Shown here in pieces: positions 1 through 10,663 of a stretch of 64,000 bases of DNA. How positions within the stretch are numbered: the first letter of the stretch is position 1; every line of letters begins with the position of its first letter. The stretch is from Pontibacter qinzhouensis. GTDB taxonomy: Bacteria; Bacteroidota; Bacteroidia; Cytophagales; Hymenobacteraceae. Location of the stretch: the NCBI RefSeq assembly GCF_008017455.1, contig NZ_VRTY01000018.1, positions 1-64,000 on the forward strand, given 5' to 3'. The notes under the pieces were generated by a model that saw only the letters and a program-made list of their open reading frames with translations, was not told the DNA's origin and ran no database searches. The position numbers and the translations under genes are program-made.

Positions 1-299
1 CCTTCTACAATAAGGTTGTGGTCTGTTTGCGGGAGTTTAATGTTTTTTACATCTATTTCGATGCCCTCGGCTGCCGCAGCACGATGCGGGGAGGCAGCCA
101 TTTTAAGGCGGTAAGCCTCCGGAAAAAATACTGCCTGCTCATGCGTCACCAGACTCTTTACAGTGTCGGTGTCAGTAAAATCGAGGCCTCCGGCCTGCAC
201 GGGTTTCCAATAATCTGCCTGGAGGGACTCGGTAAGTATGGCAGCGGCAACTGTTTTGCCTACGTCCGTTCCGATGCCTGTTACAAAGTAGCGTTTCAT
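1..299 (-). CDS. bioD: Dethiobiotin synthetase, N-terminal part (runs off the left edge)
   Basis: ATP-dependent dethiobiotin synthetase, the penultimate step of biotin synthesis (diaminopelargonate plus CO2 to dethiobiotin). Translated on the minus strand the first residues read MKRYFVTGIGTDVGKT, with the P-loop G-T-D-V-G-K-T at residues 10-16, followed by WKPVQAGG, another family hallmark. About 99 residues are inside the window and the C-terminus lies beyond position 1. Its ATG overlaps the bioF stop codon (ATGA, 296-299), so the two are probably translationally coupled. I see no frame damage in the visible part. Confidence 0.93.
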   Translation of the reverse strand, partial: MKRYFVTGIGTDVGKTVAAAILTESLQADYWKPVQAGGLDFTDTDTVKSLVTHEQAVFFPEAYRLKMAASPHRAAAAEGIEIDVKNIKLPQTDHNLIVE

Positions 300-1438
300 G
301 TGTGTCTCTTAATGGCGCCTACAAGCCCATCAATTTCCTGTTGAGTGTTAAACGAATGGACAATGAGCCGTAACCGTTCGCTTCCTTTCGGAACGGTAGG
401 GCTCATGACCGGGCGAATGTCGTATCCTTGGTTCTGTAATGCCAAAGCCAGGGGCTTCAGCTGCTGCGCATCCGGCACAAAAACAGATAGAATAACACTG
501 TTTTGTGGGGTGCAGCTAATTGTTTCTATATCATTTAACTGGTTAAATAAATAAGCCGACAGTTGCTTTACCTCCTCCCGGTCCTGATGCAGGGTAGGCA
601 GCAGCTGGTAAGCACCTTTAAGTGCCAGAACAGCGTGAGTCGGCAACGCGGTGGTATAAATAAAAGCGCGACTGTAGTTCACCAGAAATTGGCGCAGCAC
701 AGCCGGACCTACTACCGCTGCTCCATGGCAACCCATGGCTTTGCCGTAGGTCAATACTCTGGCAAAAACCTTTTTTTCCATCCCCAACTCCACTACCAGG
801 CCTTCGCCGTTGGGGCCGTATAAGCCAATTGCATGTGCTTCATCTACTACTAAAGCGGCCTTAAACTCCTGGCATAGCTCCACCAGTTGCACTAAGGGAG
901 CCTGGTCGCCGTCCATCGAGTACACCGATTCTACTACCACAAACACCTGCCCGCTGGCGTGCTGCAGCTTTTGACGCAGGTCTTCCAGGCTGTTGTGCCG
1001 GAAGGAGTAGGATTTGGCAAAACTAAGCCGCATGCCATCTTTAAGCGAGGCATGGCTGGCTTCGTCGTAAAAAACAGTGTCGCCACGTTGCGGCACCGCC
1101 GATAACAGCCCCACGTTGGCACTGTAACCCGAATTAAAAAGCAAGGCAGCTTCTGCTTTATGGAAGCGGGCAATCTCCGTTTCCAGTTCCTCCATCAGGG
1201 GCCAGTTACCAGACAGAAGCCTGGAGCCGGTTGCACCAATGGGGAGCTGCCAATATTTTTCCGATTCCTGCTGTATAAGCCGCTTCAGGTTCTCAGACCT
1301 TGCCAGGCCCAGGTAATCGTTTGAGCAGAAGTCGGTAAGGTTGCCGGTGAACCGGAGCTGCCGTAGGTTTCCCTGGGCTTCGCGCTCTGCCAGTTTACCG
1401 GCTAACTTCTCTTCTAAGGCCTTCCACATGTTTACCAA
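296..1438 (-). CDS. bioF: 8-amino-7-oxononanoate synthase
   Basis: PLP-dependent alpha-oxoamine synthase that condenses pimeloyl thioester with alanine to give the biotin precursor KAPA. 380 aa, normal for BioF. Hallmarks: the N-terminal NDYLGLA segment (40-46), DEAHAIGLYGPNGEG at 199-213 (cofactor-binding Asp199 and His202), and the PLP lysine in TYGKAMG at Lys233. It overlaps bioD by four bases and lies about 400 bp downstream of bioB, with repeats in between. A second Met (codon 4) is an equally possible start. The alternative, a 2-amino-3-ketobutyrate CoA ligase, is made unlikely by the bioD/bioB context. Confidence 0.93.
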   Translation of the reverse strand: MVNMWKALEEKLAGKLAEREAQGNLRQLRFTGNLTDFCSNDYLGLARSENLKRLIQQESEKYWQLPIGATGSRLLSGNWPLMEELETEIARFHKAEAALLFNSGYSANVGLLSAVPQRGDTVFYDEASHASLKDGMRLSFAKSYSFRHNSLEDLRQKLQHASGQVFVVVESVYSMDGDQAPLVQLVELCQEFKAALVVDEAHAIGLYGPNGEGLVVELGMEKKVFARVLTYGKAMGCHGAAVVGPAVLRQFLVNYSRAFIYTTALPTHAVLALKGAYQLLPTLHQDREEVKQLSAYLFNQLNDIETISCTPQNSVILSVFVPDAQQLKPLALALQNQGYDIRPVMSPTVPKGSERLRLIVHSFNTQQEIDGLVGAIKRHT

Positions 1439-1496
1439 TTGCCAGATGTTAAATAGTAGATGCTCTTACCTTTCGTTGTTTGTTCCTTTAATCTAT

Positions 1497-1631
1497 GTCT
1501 TCACCTTTCGGAATCCGATATTGCACTGCCATCTTCAATAGGTCACAAGACGCAGGACACATGCCATAGGATTATTTTTTTTTCTGTAAAATTGGAAAAA
1601 TCAAATGCTGATTTCTTCTAAGTTGTGTCGC
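1497..1631 (-). repeat. Foldback repeat family B, copy 1 (reverse orientation)
   Basis: One of four related 114-135 bp elements (others at 30678-30791, 32303-32429, 44938-45058). Read on the minus strand it starts GCGACACAACTTA and ends near GATTCCGAAAGGTGAAGAC, matching the ends of the better preserved copies, which pair with each other as terminal inverted repeats. The middle holds the family's TGTGTC/TTGTG core. It is diverged and has no coding capacity. Boundaries are by eye. Confidence 0.55.
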
Positions 1632-1714
1632 CACCTATAGGTTATAGGTAGCTGTTTAAGCAGCTACAGTTAAACACAAGGGCTTTAGACCTTTGGATGA
1701 AATTCTACGAAACT

Positions 1715-1746
1715 CCTTCCGAAGGCTATTTTCATTTAAATAATTA
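1715..1746 (-). repeat. Hairpin repeat R1
   Basis: Reverse-oriented copy of the dispersed unit AATTATTCTAATGAAAATAG followed by CCTTCCGGAGGC. Here CCTTCCGAAGG forms the hairpin and the flank reads TATTTTCATTTAAATAATT. See the R1 finding for the full list of copies. Confidence 0.7.
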
Positions 1747-1834
1747 CCAGGCCGAATCGTGCAGTTACTTTTTAGCGGACGCAGGATCAGGGCACCTGTT
1801 ATCAAATGCCTTCAGAAATAGAAGCTCCAGAAAT

Positions 1835-2833
1835 TTAACAGGTTTCTGCTGCGACTTCTTTAAACGACTGGCGTGGTTGCAGGCCCAGGAGCTCAAACAT
1901 AGCTTTGTCAGTGTCGAAATCAGGGTTAGGGGTGGTCAGCAACTTTTCGCCGGTAAAAATGGAGTTAGCACCTGCCAGAAAGCAAAGGGCCTGCTCCGTT
2001 ACGCTCATCTGCTCGCGACCAGCCGAAAGTCGCACCATCGCTTGCGGCATCAGGATGCGGGCGGTGGCGATCATGCGTACCATCTCCCACACCGACACAC
2101 GCGGCTGCTCTGCCAATGGCGTGCCTTTTACCGGCACCAGCGCATTAACCGGTACCGACTCGGGGTGCTGCGGCAGCGTGGAGAGCGTATGCAGCATGCC
2201 GATTCTGTCTTCGTCTGTCTCGCCTAAGCCAATAATGCCACCGCTGCAAACCGAAATACCTGCTTCGCGCACGTGCTCAAGTGTGTCGAGGCGGTCGTTG
2301 TAGGTGCGGGTGGTTATGATTTTATCGTAATGCTCCTCTGAGGTGTCGAGGTTGTGGTTATAGGCGTAGAGGCCGGCCTCTTTCAGGCGTTGCGCCTGGT
2401 ACTCGTTCAGCATGCCCAGGGTGCAGCATACTTCCAGCCCCAGTTCGTTTACGCCTTTCACCATTTCCAGTACCTGGTCGAAGTCGCGGTTATCTCGGAT
2501 CTCACGCCAGGCAGCGCCCATGCAAAAGCGGGTGGAGCCGCCTTCTTTGGCACGTTGCGCCGAGGTAAGCACCTGATCCTTGCTCAGCAGTTTATGCACA
2601 TCCACACCTGTATGGTACCGGGCAGCCTGCGGACAATAAGAGCAGTCTTCCGGGCAACCACCTGTTTTTACCGAAAGCAAGGTACATACTTGTACTTCGC
2701 CGGTGGCCTGGTATTGCTTGTGCACAGTGGCAGCTTCAACGATCAGCTCCAGTACGGGCTTGTAATAAATAGCCTTTATCTCTTCCAGACTCCAGTTGTT
2801 GCGGAGGTCTGTTTTTTGTCCGTTTTGCGTCAT
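1835..2833 (-). CDS. bioB: Biotin synthase
   Basis: Radical SAM enzyme inserting sulfur into dethiobiotin, the last step of biotin synthesis. 332 aa. The 4Fe-4S/SAM motif C-x3-C-x2-C is present as Cys60, Cys64 and Cys67 ([12 protein letters not shown]). The order [36 protein letters not shown] matches BioB throughout. It is upstream of bioF and bioD on the same strand. The start at 2833 gives a normal N-terminus (MTQNGQK). No biotin-repressor palindrome was recognised upstream. Confidence 0.96.
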   Translation of the reverse strand: MTQNGQKTDLRNNWSLEEIKAIYYKPVLELIVEAATVHKQYQATGEVQVCTLLSVKTGGCPEDCSYCPQAARYHTGVDVHKLLSKDQVLTSAQRAKEGGSTRFCMGAAWREIRDNRDFDQVLEMVKGVNELGLEVCCTLGMLNEYQAQRLKEAGLYAYNHNLDTSEEHYDKIITTRTYNDRLDTLEHVREAGISVCSGGIIGLGETDEDRIGMLHTLSTLPQHPESVPVNALVPVKGTPLAEQPRVSVWEMVRMIATARILMPQAMVRLSAGREQMSVTEQALCFLAGANSIFTGEKLLTTPNPDFDTDKAMFELLGLQPRQSFKEVAAETC

Positions 2834-3487
2834 GGTACTCGTGTTTAGAATGCGAAGGTAATCTCTAGATTCAACAATAAAAATTTGTTTTGCCTATTGC
2901 GAAAGTGGATAATTAGCTAATATACTAAAATAGTGGAGCTTGGCGGTGGAAAAGCCATTTGTTAATTTGTTTGTAAGTTTTCGGGAAGCCGCAGCTGAGT
3001 TGCCTGCACCAAAACCTTCGGCAGAATTATTCTAATGAAAATGACCTTCTGAAAGGATTTTATGGATTTTATACTAAGGGCAAGAAGGGAGATATTTCCT
3101 TTTCTATCGGGAGTTGATTAGGAGAGGAGTAAGGCCGGTTGAGATTTGGGTTGGTGTTTCATTTTTTCCATTGTTTTGCCAAGATCCTCCAGTTTTGTCA
3201 TCCAGAAGGGATCTTGTGGGCGAGAGCCTTCTGCAAGAGCTACTGGCTTTGTAGCCTGAGTGAGCTGAGTTGCTAGTCTCTCTTTGGCTGCACCAGGTGC
3301 CTGTTTTATTGCTTATGCTTTTATTCTTCTTGTCTTAATAAAAACAGAACCTAAAAAATCAAGACCCGCCAAATAGAGGGCTCCTGCACCCCCACTCGCT
3401 GAACGGTGTTCGCTCTGTAGTAGCCGTAGAGAACCGGCTGTTTTATGGCTTTACCTGGTAATACCTTCAGGTTCGGGAAACACTAAG
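2834..3487. other. Non-coding gap upstream of bioB with repeats
   Basis: No gene. It holds an R1 copy (about 3025-3058) and a block around 3195-3240 (GTCATCCAGAAGGGATC, then TTGTGGGCGAGAG) that recurs at 10750-10790 (GTCATCCTGCCAAGGATC, then TTGTGGACGAGAA), so a second dispersed repeat (R4). The bioB promoter should lie within about 150 bp of 2833, but I could not fix one with confidence. Confidence 0.5.
3025..3058 (+). repeat. Hairpin repeat R1
   Basis: Plus-oriented copy: GAATTATTCTAATGAAAATG followed by CCTTCTGAAAGG. The left half is nearly perfect against the consensus and the hairpin half is diverged. Confidence 0.7.
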
Positions 3488-3656
3488 CTCGACTTTAACA
3501 TTTTTGAAAACAGAAAAAGAATGCCTTCAGAGCGTAATTAAAGCACTTTTTAATTTTTGCATGTTATAAATTTACCCGACATTCAGAAATAGAAATGCCA
3601 ATAGCATATAATTCACTGTTTGGCTGTTCTTGATTTCTAAAAATGCTAAAGTCGAG
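3488..3656. mobile_element. MITE-like element with 18-bp TIRs and 5-bp target duplication
   Basis: The left end CTCGACTTTAACATTTTT (3488-3505) and the right end AAAAATGCTAAAGTCGAG (3639-3656) are inverted repeats matching at 17 of 18 positions. They are flanked by CTAAG on both sides (3483-3487 and 3657-3661), a 5-bp target-site duplication. The 169-bp interior has no ORF, so it would be a non-autonomous element mobilised in trans. It sits just beyond the gyrB terminator. The parental IS family is not recognised and no second copy was found in this window. Confidence 0.7.
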
Positions 3657-3676
3657 CTAAGAGGTCGTGTAAAAAC

Positions 3677-3709
3677 AAAAAGAGCCAGCTGGTATAGCTG
3701 GCTCTTTTT
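3677..3709. terminator. Bidirectional terminator downstream of gyrB
   Basis: A perfect 14-bp stem, AAAAAGAGCCAGCT / AGCTGGCTCTTTTT, with a 5-nt loop (GGTAT) and U-tracts on both strands. It lies 21 bp past the gyrB stop codon. Confidence 0.88.
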
Positions 3710-3730
3710 ACATTTGTTGTTTTAATAAAA

Positions 3731-6436
<2,706 letters not shown>

Positions 6437-6438
6437 TT

Positions 6439-6469
6439 TTGAATGTTAAAAAACTTCGCTTTATATTTG
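6439..6469 (+). promoter_or_regulatory. Bacteroidota-type promoter of the tRNA-like RNA
   Basis: TTG (6439-6441), a 20-nt spacer, then TATATTTG (6462-6469). This is a full match to the Bacteroidota sigma-A consensus TTG(17-23)TAnnTTTG. Transcription should begin around 6475-6480, a few bases before the tRNA-like acceptor stem at 6485. Confidence 0.75.
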
Positions 6470-6484
6470 TAGCACATAAAGACA

Positions 6485-6620
6485 CTGTAGGGTGTTGAAA
6501 CTGGCAGACAAGCCCTCCTCTCTCGGGGGTGGAGAATCCGGGATAAAGCAATTATATTTTTTAATCAACTAAAGAATTTTGCCTAACTACTTCGTGGAGG
6601 TTCGATTCCTTCCCCTACAG
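6485..6620 (+). ncRNA. tRNA-like RNA: type II tRNA (Leu-like) ends with an oversized middle
   Basis: The ends pair perfectly over 8 bp (CTGTAGGG 6485-6492 with CCCTACAG 6613-6620). The D arm reads TG-TTG-AAACTGGCAGA-CAA, like tRNA-Leu. The T arm reads GGAGG-TTCGATT-CCTTC, a canonical TPsiC stem-loop adjoining the acceptor. Between the arms are about 85 nt where a tRNA-Leu would have about 35-40. A hairpin CCCTC-CTCTCTC-GGGGG sits where the anticodon arm belongs, but its triplet (CTC) and T37 are not normal for Leu. CCA is not encoded. With its own promoter and terminator it looks like an expressed single RNA. It could be a tRNA with an insertion, a tRNA-derived regulatory RNA, or a decayed tRNA. 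It is not tmRNA: no GGGG(A/C)TGA start and far too short. Confidence 0.6.
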
Positions 6621-6622
6621 CG

Positions 6623-6655
6623 AAAGCCCCACCTGAAAAGGTAGGGCTTTTTTTA
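6623..6655 (+). terminator. Terminator of the tRNA-like RNA
   Basis: Stem AAAGCCC-C-ACCT / AGGT-A-GGGCTTT with a GAAA tetraloop and one internal mismatch, followed by a T-run. It starts 3 nt after the acceptor stem, which defines a transcription unit of about 170 nt. Confidence 0.85.
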
Positions 6656-7030
6656 TTTCTGGCAATGCGTACTACCCTTGGCTGTTTTTAGATAAAAATG
6701 CTTTTGAAGGCCAATTTCATTAGATTAATCTCGTAGTGCATGCATCCAAATAAGATTTATTGGGTAGACCCTTGGCACATTTCAGATGAAAATCCTTAGG
6801 AAGGCTATTTTTATTAGAATAATTTGTAATCTGATATTGAAATAGAGATTTATTTATCCGACAAAACTTACGTGCATGCACTTCGTGTAGCATAAAGGTT
6901 AAATTGTTGTGTATTCTGTTCCAATGCAGGAATGTTGCCGGTGAAAACAGGCGGCAACAGTGAAAAGTGAAGCAGATAAAGGACTATTTATGCAGGACTA
7001 GCCGGCAAAGAACAGTAGAAGGCTACAAGA
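6656..7030. other. Gap with two R1 repeats
   Basis: No gene. Two reverse-oriented R1 copies lie at about 6701-6730 and 6793-6826. Between and after them, GTGCATGCATCC and ACGTGCATGCAC form a loosely related pair of blocks. Nothing else stands out. Confidence 0.5.
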
Positions 7031-7035
7031 CAAAA

Positions 7036-7061
7036 CGCCCGGACTTATACAGGTCCGGGCG
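7036..7061 (-). terminator. Terminator of the TauE/DUF2490 operon
   Basis: Perfect 9-bp GC-rich stem CGCCCGGAC / GTCCGGGCG. Read on the minus strand it is followed by TTTTGT. It lies 34 bp after the stop codon of the transporter at 7095. Confidence 0.8.
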
Positions 7062-7094
7062 CTCGTATGTACACATCTGAAAATCTATGTAAGC

Positions 7095-7958
7095 TTACAT
7101 CAGGCTTTTGTAAATCGTGAAGCTGGAGATGGCAACTATCAGGATACCAACCATCAGCATGAGGGTTTTAGGTTTTATCTTTTTAGCCATAAACGCTCCG
7201 ATCGGGGCAGCCACTACGCCACCGGTAATCAGGCCCAGCACAATCTGCCAGCTATCGATGCCAACAAAGAAAAGAAAGACTCCTGTGCTGAAGAAGGCTA
7301 CAAAAAATTCGGCAGTGTTAACAGTGCCAATGGTTTCGTTGGGTGTTTTACCTTGTAGTATAAGGTTTGAAGTTACGATTGGTCCCCAGCCGCCGCCGCC
7401 AACTGCATCGAAAAAGCCACCGGTTAAGCCTAATAACGAGACCCGCTTCACTTCTTCTTTCGGTTTAATGTTCCGGAAGCTTTTAACAATGAGCAGCATA
7501 CCAATCAGGAGCAGGTAACCCGACACATAAGGTTTCACCATGTTGCCATCAAAATAATCGGAGATAAGCCAGGCCCCGATAACCGCCCCTATAACACCGG
7601 GAATCACAATCTTGAGGAATAGTTTTGTGTTTACGTTCTTTAAAAAGAGATGCGACAAACCCGACACTCCTGTTGTGAAAACCTCTGCTGTGTGCACACT
7701 GGCCGACGCTACAGCCGGCGATACTCCAAAGTAGAGCAACAGCGAAGAGCAGCTTACCCCATAGGCCATGCCCAGTGCTCCGTCTACTATCTGGGCCAGA
7801 AAGCCGGCTGCCACAAATATAAGAAAGGTGCTATCGAAGGTTATGCTGTAGCTGGTATCGCTATACACCAGCACTTTTAGCGCCAGAAAAATAACCAAGC
7901 CTACTTTCAGTGCTATAATCAGCCGTCCAATGTGCTTTAGTGAAATTTTATTTGTCAT
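7095..7958 (-). CDS. TSUP-family sulfite exporter TauE/SafE-like permease
   Basis: Integral inner-membrane protein (287 aa) of the TSUP family, members of which move sulfite, sulfoacetate or related organosulfur anions. About eight hydrophobic helices occur as two repeats. The first has the typical GFLAQIVDGALGMAYG, and the second repeats it as LTGGFFDAVGGGGWGP, the duplicated G-x-D-A-hydrophobic-G-G-G motif of the family. It overlaps the upstream DUF2490 gene by 11 bp, so they form one operon. A link to sulfur is supported by the Sox-like and OASH-like genes nearby, but the actual substrate is unknown. Confidence 0.9.
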   Translation of the reverse strand: MTNKISLKHIGRLIIALKVGLVIFLALKVLVYSDTSYSITFDSTFLIFVAAGFLAQIVDGALGMAYGVSCSSLLLYFGVSPAVASASVHTAEVFTTGVSGLSHLFLKNVNTKLFLKIVIPGVIGAVIGAWLISDYFDGNMVKPYVSGYLLLIGMLLIVKSFRNIKPKEEVKRVSLLGLTGGFFDAVGGGGWGPIVTSNLILQGKTPNETIGTVNTAEFFVAFFSTGVFLFFVGIDSWQIVLGLITGGVVAAPIGAFMAKKIKPKTLMLMVGILIVAISSFTIYKSLM

Positions 7959-8694
7959 TCCTTTTTAAGGTTACTTTATGGTAAATACTTAATCGTGCTA
8001 TTTCTCTACTATAAAAATCGACTCCTGAGGAGCGTTGCTGAAACCAGTACAGGTAGCCTAACTCCAGAGCAAGCGCTTCTGTAACACCCCACTTTACACC
8101 CGCATACATCCTGTTCTGGTCGAACACGTTCTTGCCGATGGTTTTCCCGAAGTTGAGCATGGCCTCGTCATAGACTACCAGCCCCAGGTCCTCGGTCTCT
8201 TTTTTTACAAGCGGCACCTCAACCTGCAATCTGTATCGGAACCTGAAGTTAAAATTATAACCGGGCAGCAGGTCCTGTTCCTCCACCTTCCTGATAAAGC
8301 GTTCTTCGAGCATGTACCGGTGGTTCAGGTTAGCTTTCCCAAGTTTCTGCTTCAGGGTTATATCGTGCTGCACCCTCAGTTCCGGCACAACCAGGTCGCT
8401 TGTAGACCTGGGGTCCTGGGGGTACTGCAGGGCATACGTAATCCCCAAGCCTGCCTGCAAGTGCTCCGCCACCATGTACCTCCCCTGTGTTCGCATTACC
8501 AAGTGGTGTTGCTTCATGGGCGAGTGGAACATACGGTTATCTATTTCAGTCTGAAGCAGTAGCTTTGGGCTAATAGTAAGCTGGTTCTGGTAGCGCACCC
8601 AAAGCAAATCCTGCCGCTGTATGTTTTTAGTTGGCTGCACCTGTGCCAGCACCAGAACCGGAAAAAAAAATAAAAGCAAGAACAAAATCCGCAT
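7948..8694 (-). CDS. DUF2490 outer-membrane-type protein
   Basis: 248 aa from the chosen Met at 8694; the open frame continues to 8760, but MRILFLLLFFFPVLVLAQ is a clear signal peptide, so the downstream Met is preferred. The mature part is made of alternating amphipathic strands (Q-x-x-LLWVRYQNQLTISPK, YRYRLQVEVPL, ALELGYLYWFQQR) and resembles DUF2490, predicted small beta-barrels. Its end overlaps the TauE-like gene by 11 bp. A passive outer-membrane partner for the exporter is a reasonable guess from the coupling, not something the sequence shows. Confidence 0.75.
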   Translation of the reverse strand: MRILFLLLFFFPVLVLAQVQPTKNIQRQDLLWVRYQNQLTISPKLLLQTEIDNRMFHSPMKQHHLVMRTQGRYMVAEHLQAGLGITYALQYPQDPRSTSDLVVPELRVQHDITLKQKLGKANLNHRYMLEERFIRKVEEQDLLPGYNFNFRFRYRLQVEVPLVKKETEDLGLVVYDEAMLNFGKTIGKNVFDQNRMYAGVKWGVTEALALELGYLYWFQQRSSGVDFYSREIARLSIYHKVTLKRNDK

Positions 8695-9164
8695 ACTGCA
8701 GGTGTGAAAGCTAATTTTAACGCAATGTATATTAAATCTATTAAAGAGGTAGACAAACATTTAAAAATATTTTTGTTTACTTCAGGGGAGTCCAGGCTAA
8801 AGGCTTAAGCGCTTAAGTTTTGTAATTGTTTGTCTATAGCAACCGGAATATACTTAAACTAATAACAAATATTAGGGTGATAAGGGCTTAATTTGTTAAC
8901 AAACAGTAAAATACAGCCAAGAAACAGATTAGCCTGTGTTTGTTTGGAGGATTTTATTTAGCGCAGCACTTATAGGTGCTTCTCTCTGCCTCTCCATTAG
9001 TAGGTGAAAGCAACTACTAGTGCTCCTCCAATTGAATTACTTAAGATTTTATGCCTCTGCAAAGGAATTTTAAGGAGGCCGGAGGCTGCAGAATAGTAAG
9101 CACGAGCGAGAACACTCGCGCCATCATAATTTTTTAATTTGGCGAAGCACTAGGTAGAGAAGTG
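8695..9164. other. Gap upstream of the DUF2490-TauE operon
   Basis: It contains GTCTATAG (8832-8839) next to TTTG, a half-match to the motif found at four other promoters of the window but without the rest of that motif. From about 9101 to 9150 lies a copy of repeat R3 (CACGAGCGAGAACACTCGCG, then an AT-rich stretch, then TTTGGCGAAGCAC). No gene. Confidence 0.45.
9101..9150 (-). repeat. Intergenic repeat R3
   Basis: Short imperfect palindrome CGAGCGAGAACACTCGCG followed by ATCATAATTTTTTAATTTGG and CGAAGC. The same string in opposite orientation ends the chrA gap at 55364-55423. Partial copies lie at 19521-19560, 24644-24676 and 30190-30225. Confidence 0.6.
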
Positions 9165-9626
9165 TTAAATCTGGAAATCAATAGGTTGTTTAGACTCTTC
9201 TTCTAAAAAGGCATGAAGTGCTTCGAGATCGGTTAGGTAAGTGGTATCCAGAATAGCGGCTGTAGCATCGCGCACTTTCTTCATCACAATCCGGATTTCG
9301 CAGGTCGCCTCGTTCTGGCACTCGTCGCACTTGCGGTAGTATAGGTGGCTTACGCATGGTATTTGTGCCAAGGGTCCATCTATCATCCTGATAATATTGC
9401 CAACCGATATCTCAGAGGGTTCCTTGGCTAAAGAATAACCACCTCGCTTGCCCCTCACACTATGTAAAATGCCATTCGTTTTCAGGTCAACCAGAATTGC
9501 CTCCAGAAACTTACGCGGTATCCGTTCTTTTTCGGCTATGTCAGAAATGTTGACTAACCCGGCTTGCTGTTGCTTTGTAAGATAAACGAGTGCTTTAAGA
9601 GCGTATTTTGCTTTTTTTGAAAGCAT
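9165..9626 (-). CDS. Rrf2-family transcriptional regulator with four cysteines
   Basis: 153 aa DNA-binding regulator of the Rrf2 family (IscR, CymR, NsrR). The winged helix occupies about residues 1-80 (LSKKAKYALKALVYL, then IPRKFLEAIL and the wing GKRGGYSL). The C-terminal sensor region carries Cys91, Cys100, Cys103 and Cys109, more cysteines than the three of IscR, so a metal or Fe-S ligand set is possible. Rrf2 proteins often control cysteine and sulfur genes. Lying between a TauE-type exporter and the sulfur cassette, it is the best local candidate to bind the shared promoter motif (inference). It is transcribed alone, with no obvious operator of its own. Confidence 0.88.
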   Translation of the reverse strand: MLSKKAKYALKALVYLTKQQQAGLVNISDIAEKERIPRKFLEAILVDLKTNGILHSVRGKRGGYSLAKEPSEISVGNIIRMIDGPLAQIPCVSHLYYRKCDECQNEATCEIRIVMKKVRDATAAILDTTYLTDLEALHAFLEEESKQPIDFQI

Positions 9627-9823
9627 GAAAAGTTCCTTTTGGTGTTGCCTGCAAAGTTACGGAAATGAAAGGGAATCCGAAAATTAATAGTTTCCGCCCC
9701 GGCTTGGCCCCACCTCCGCAGCATTTTTTGATTGTGCGTTGCTGAATAGTTGATTACTGATTGTTGTTTTGGGAATGTTGCACTTCGGAGGTGCAACGCA
9801 GCCAATTCATAACTATTTACTTC

Positions 9824-10663
9824 TTAACGTTTATTACCAACAGAAAATCCGAAGGTAACGCGGGTGTCGTTTTTTTTGCGGCCTGGTTCCACAATGCTTT
9901 CGTAGGTGTTCTCGAAGTTGCTTCTAATGGTTACCCACCTTGTCAATGGTAATTCTACTGAGATGATCGTGTTCCAGCGCAGGTTCGAAAAGTCTTCGAG
10001 CGATGGCAGGAAAAAGGTGGTGTGGGAGAGGCGGATGCGTTTGTTCTGGAAAGAGTGCTTACCCCGAAGACGCGCAGAATTACGTTGCGTTACAATGGTA
10101 GGCCTCTCCCGAAAGTTAGTAGATTCGTGTATAATGGCGTTTGTAAAAGATAATTCGTGCCTTTCGTTTTTCAGAAGCTTAAATCCTACACCTGCTCCTG
10201 CTAATTGCCGCAGGTCGATGCGCCGCAGGTTGCTACGCTCCAGCGTACCCATGGCAAAGCCGTATATCTTGTTTTGCTTTAGTACCTCAATGTTCATATC
10301 GGTGTACCACTCCCGCTCCGCCAGCAATTGGTTTTGCCGCCCATAGGCAAACCGTGGGTTGGTGGTAATGGTTATAGCCGGACCACCAAAAACTGCCTCG
10401 GTGCGCAGCACCACCAGGCTACGGTCTACGTTGCCCCAGCTAAAGTTACCGTCGCCGATAAAGCGGTAGCTAACCGAGTCGATGAGTACAAAACGCGGCA
10501 CTACCAGGCTATCGGGTGGGGGAGCCAGAAGAGTGTCTTGTGCCGGAACTGGTGGCGAAGGTGGTACCACAACGGGTTGTTGTGCAAAAGCAGCGGGTGC
10601 GCTACAAAAAACGGCAAGCAGTACAGAAAGTGATGCGAGTAGGGTGGATGCAATTCTTCTCAT
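9824..10663 (-). CDS. DUF481-like outer-membrane beta-barrel protein
   Basis: 279 aa with a signal peptide (MRRIASTLLASLSVLLAVFC, cleavage near AFAQQ), then a proline-rich linker (about 30-50). The barrel-like remainder has the DUF481 pattern of a tagged strand (YGFAMGTLERSNLRRIDLRQ) followed by AGAGVGFKLLKNERHELSF. It is likely an outer-membrane protein of unknown function. It is divergent to the susC1 cassette and has its own 160-bp gap to the Rrf2 gene. No other domain was recognised. Confidence 0.7.
   Translation of the reverse strand: MRRIASTLLASLSVLLAVFCSAPAAFAQQPVVVPPSPPVPAQDTLLAPPPDSLVVPRFVLIDSVSYRFIGDGNFSWGNVDRSLVVLRTEAVFGGPAITITTNPRFAYGRQNQLLAEREWYTDMNIEVLKQNKIYGFAMGTLERSNLRRIDLRQLAGAGVGFKLLKNERHELSFTNAIIHESTNFRERPTIVTQRNSARLRGKHSFQNKRIRLSHTTFFLPSLEDFSNLRWNTIISVELPLTRWVTIRSNFENTYESIVEPGRKKNDTRVTFGFSVGNKR

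Larger units (their letters stand above)
1439..1834. other. bioB-bioF intergenic gap filled with repeats
   Basis: About 396 bp separates bioB from bioF on the same strand, unusual for genes that could share a transcript. It contains a reverse-oriented copy of foldback family B (1497-1631), a hairpin repeat R1 (1715-1746) and a short duplicated CTATAGGT block near 1636-1652. No gene is visible. The plus ORF starting at 1697 runs antisense through bioB and is a shadow. Confidence 0.6.

Noticed and set aside
1697-2227. 176-codon plus frame over bioB
   Set aside because: Runs antisense through bioB and the R1 repeat and has no domain; it is a shadow of a strongly conserved gene.
6485-6620. tmRNA or group I intron-containing tRNA-Leu
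   Set aside because: Far too short for tmRNA and lacking its 5' signature. No P/Q/R/S intron core was visible, and the middle is only about 85 nt.
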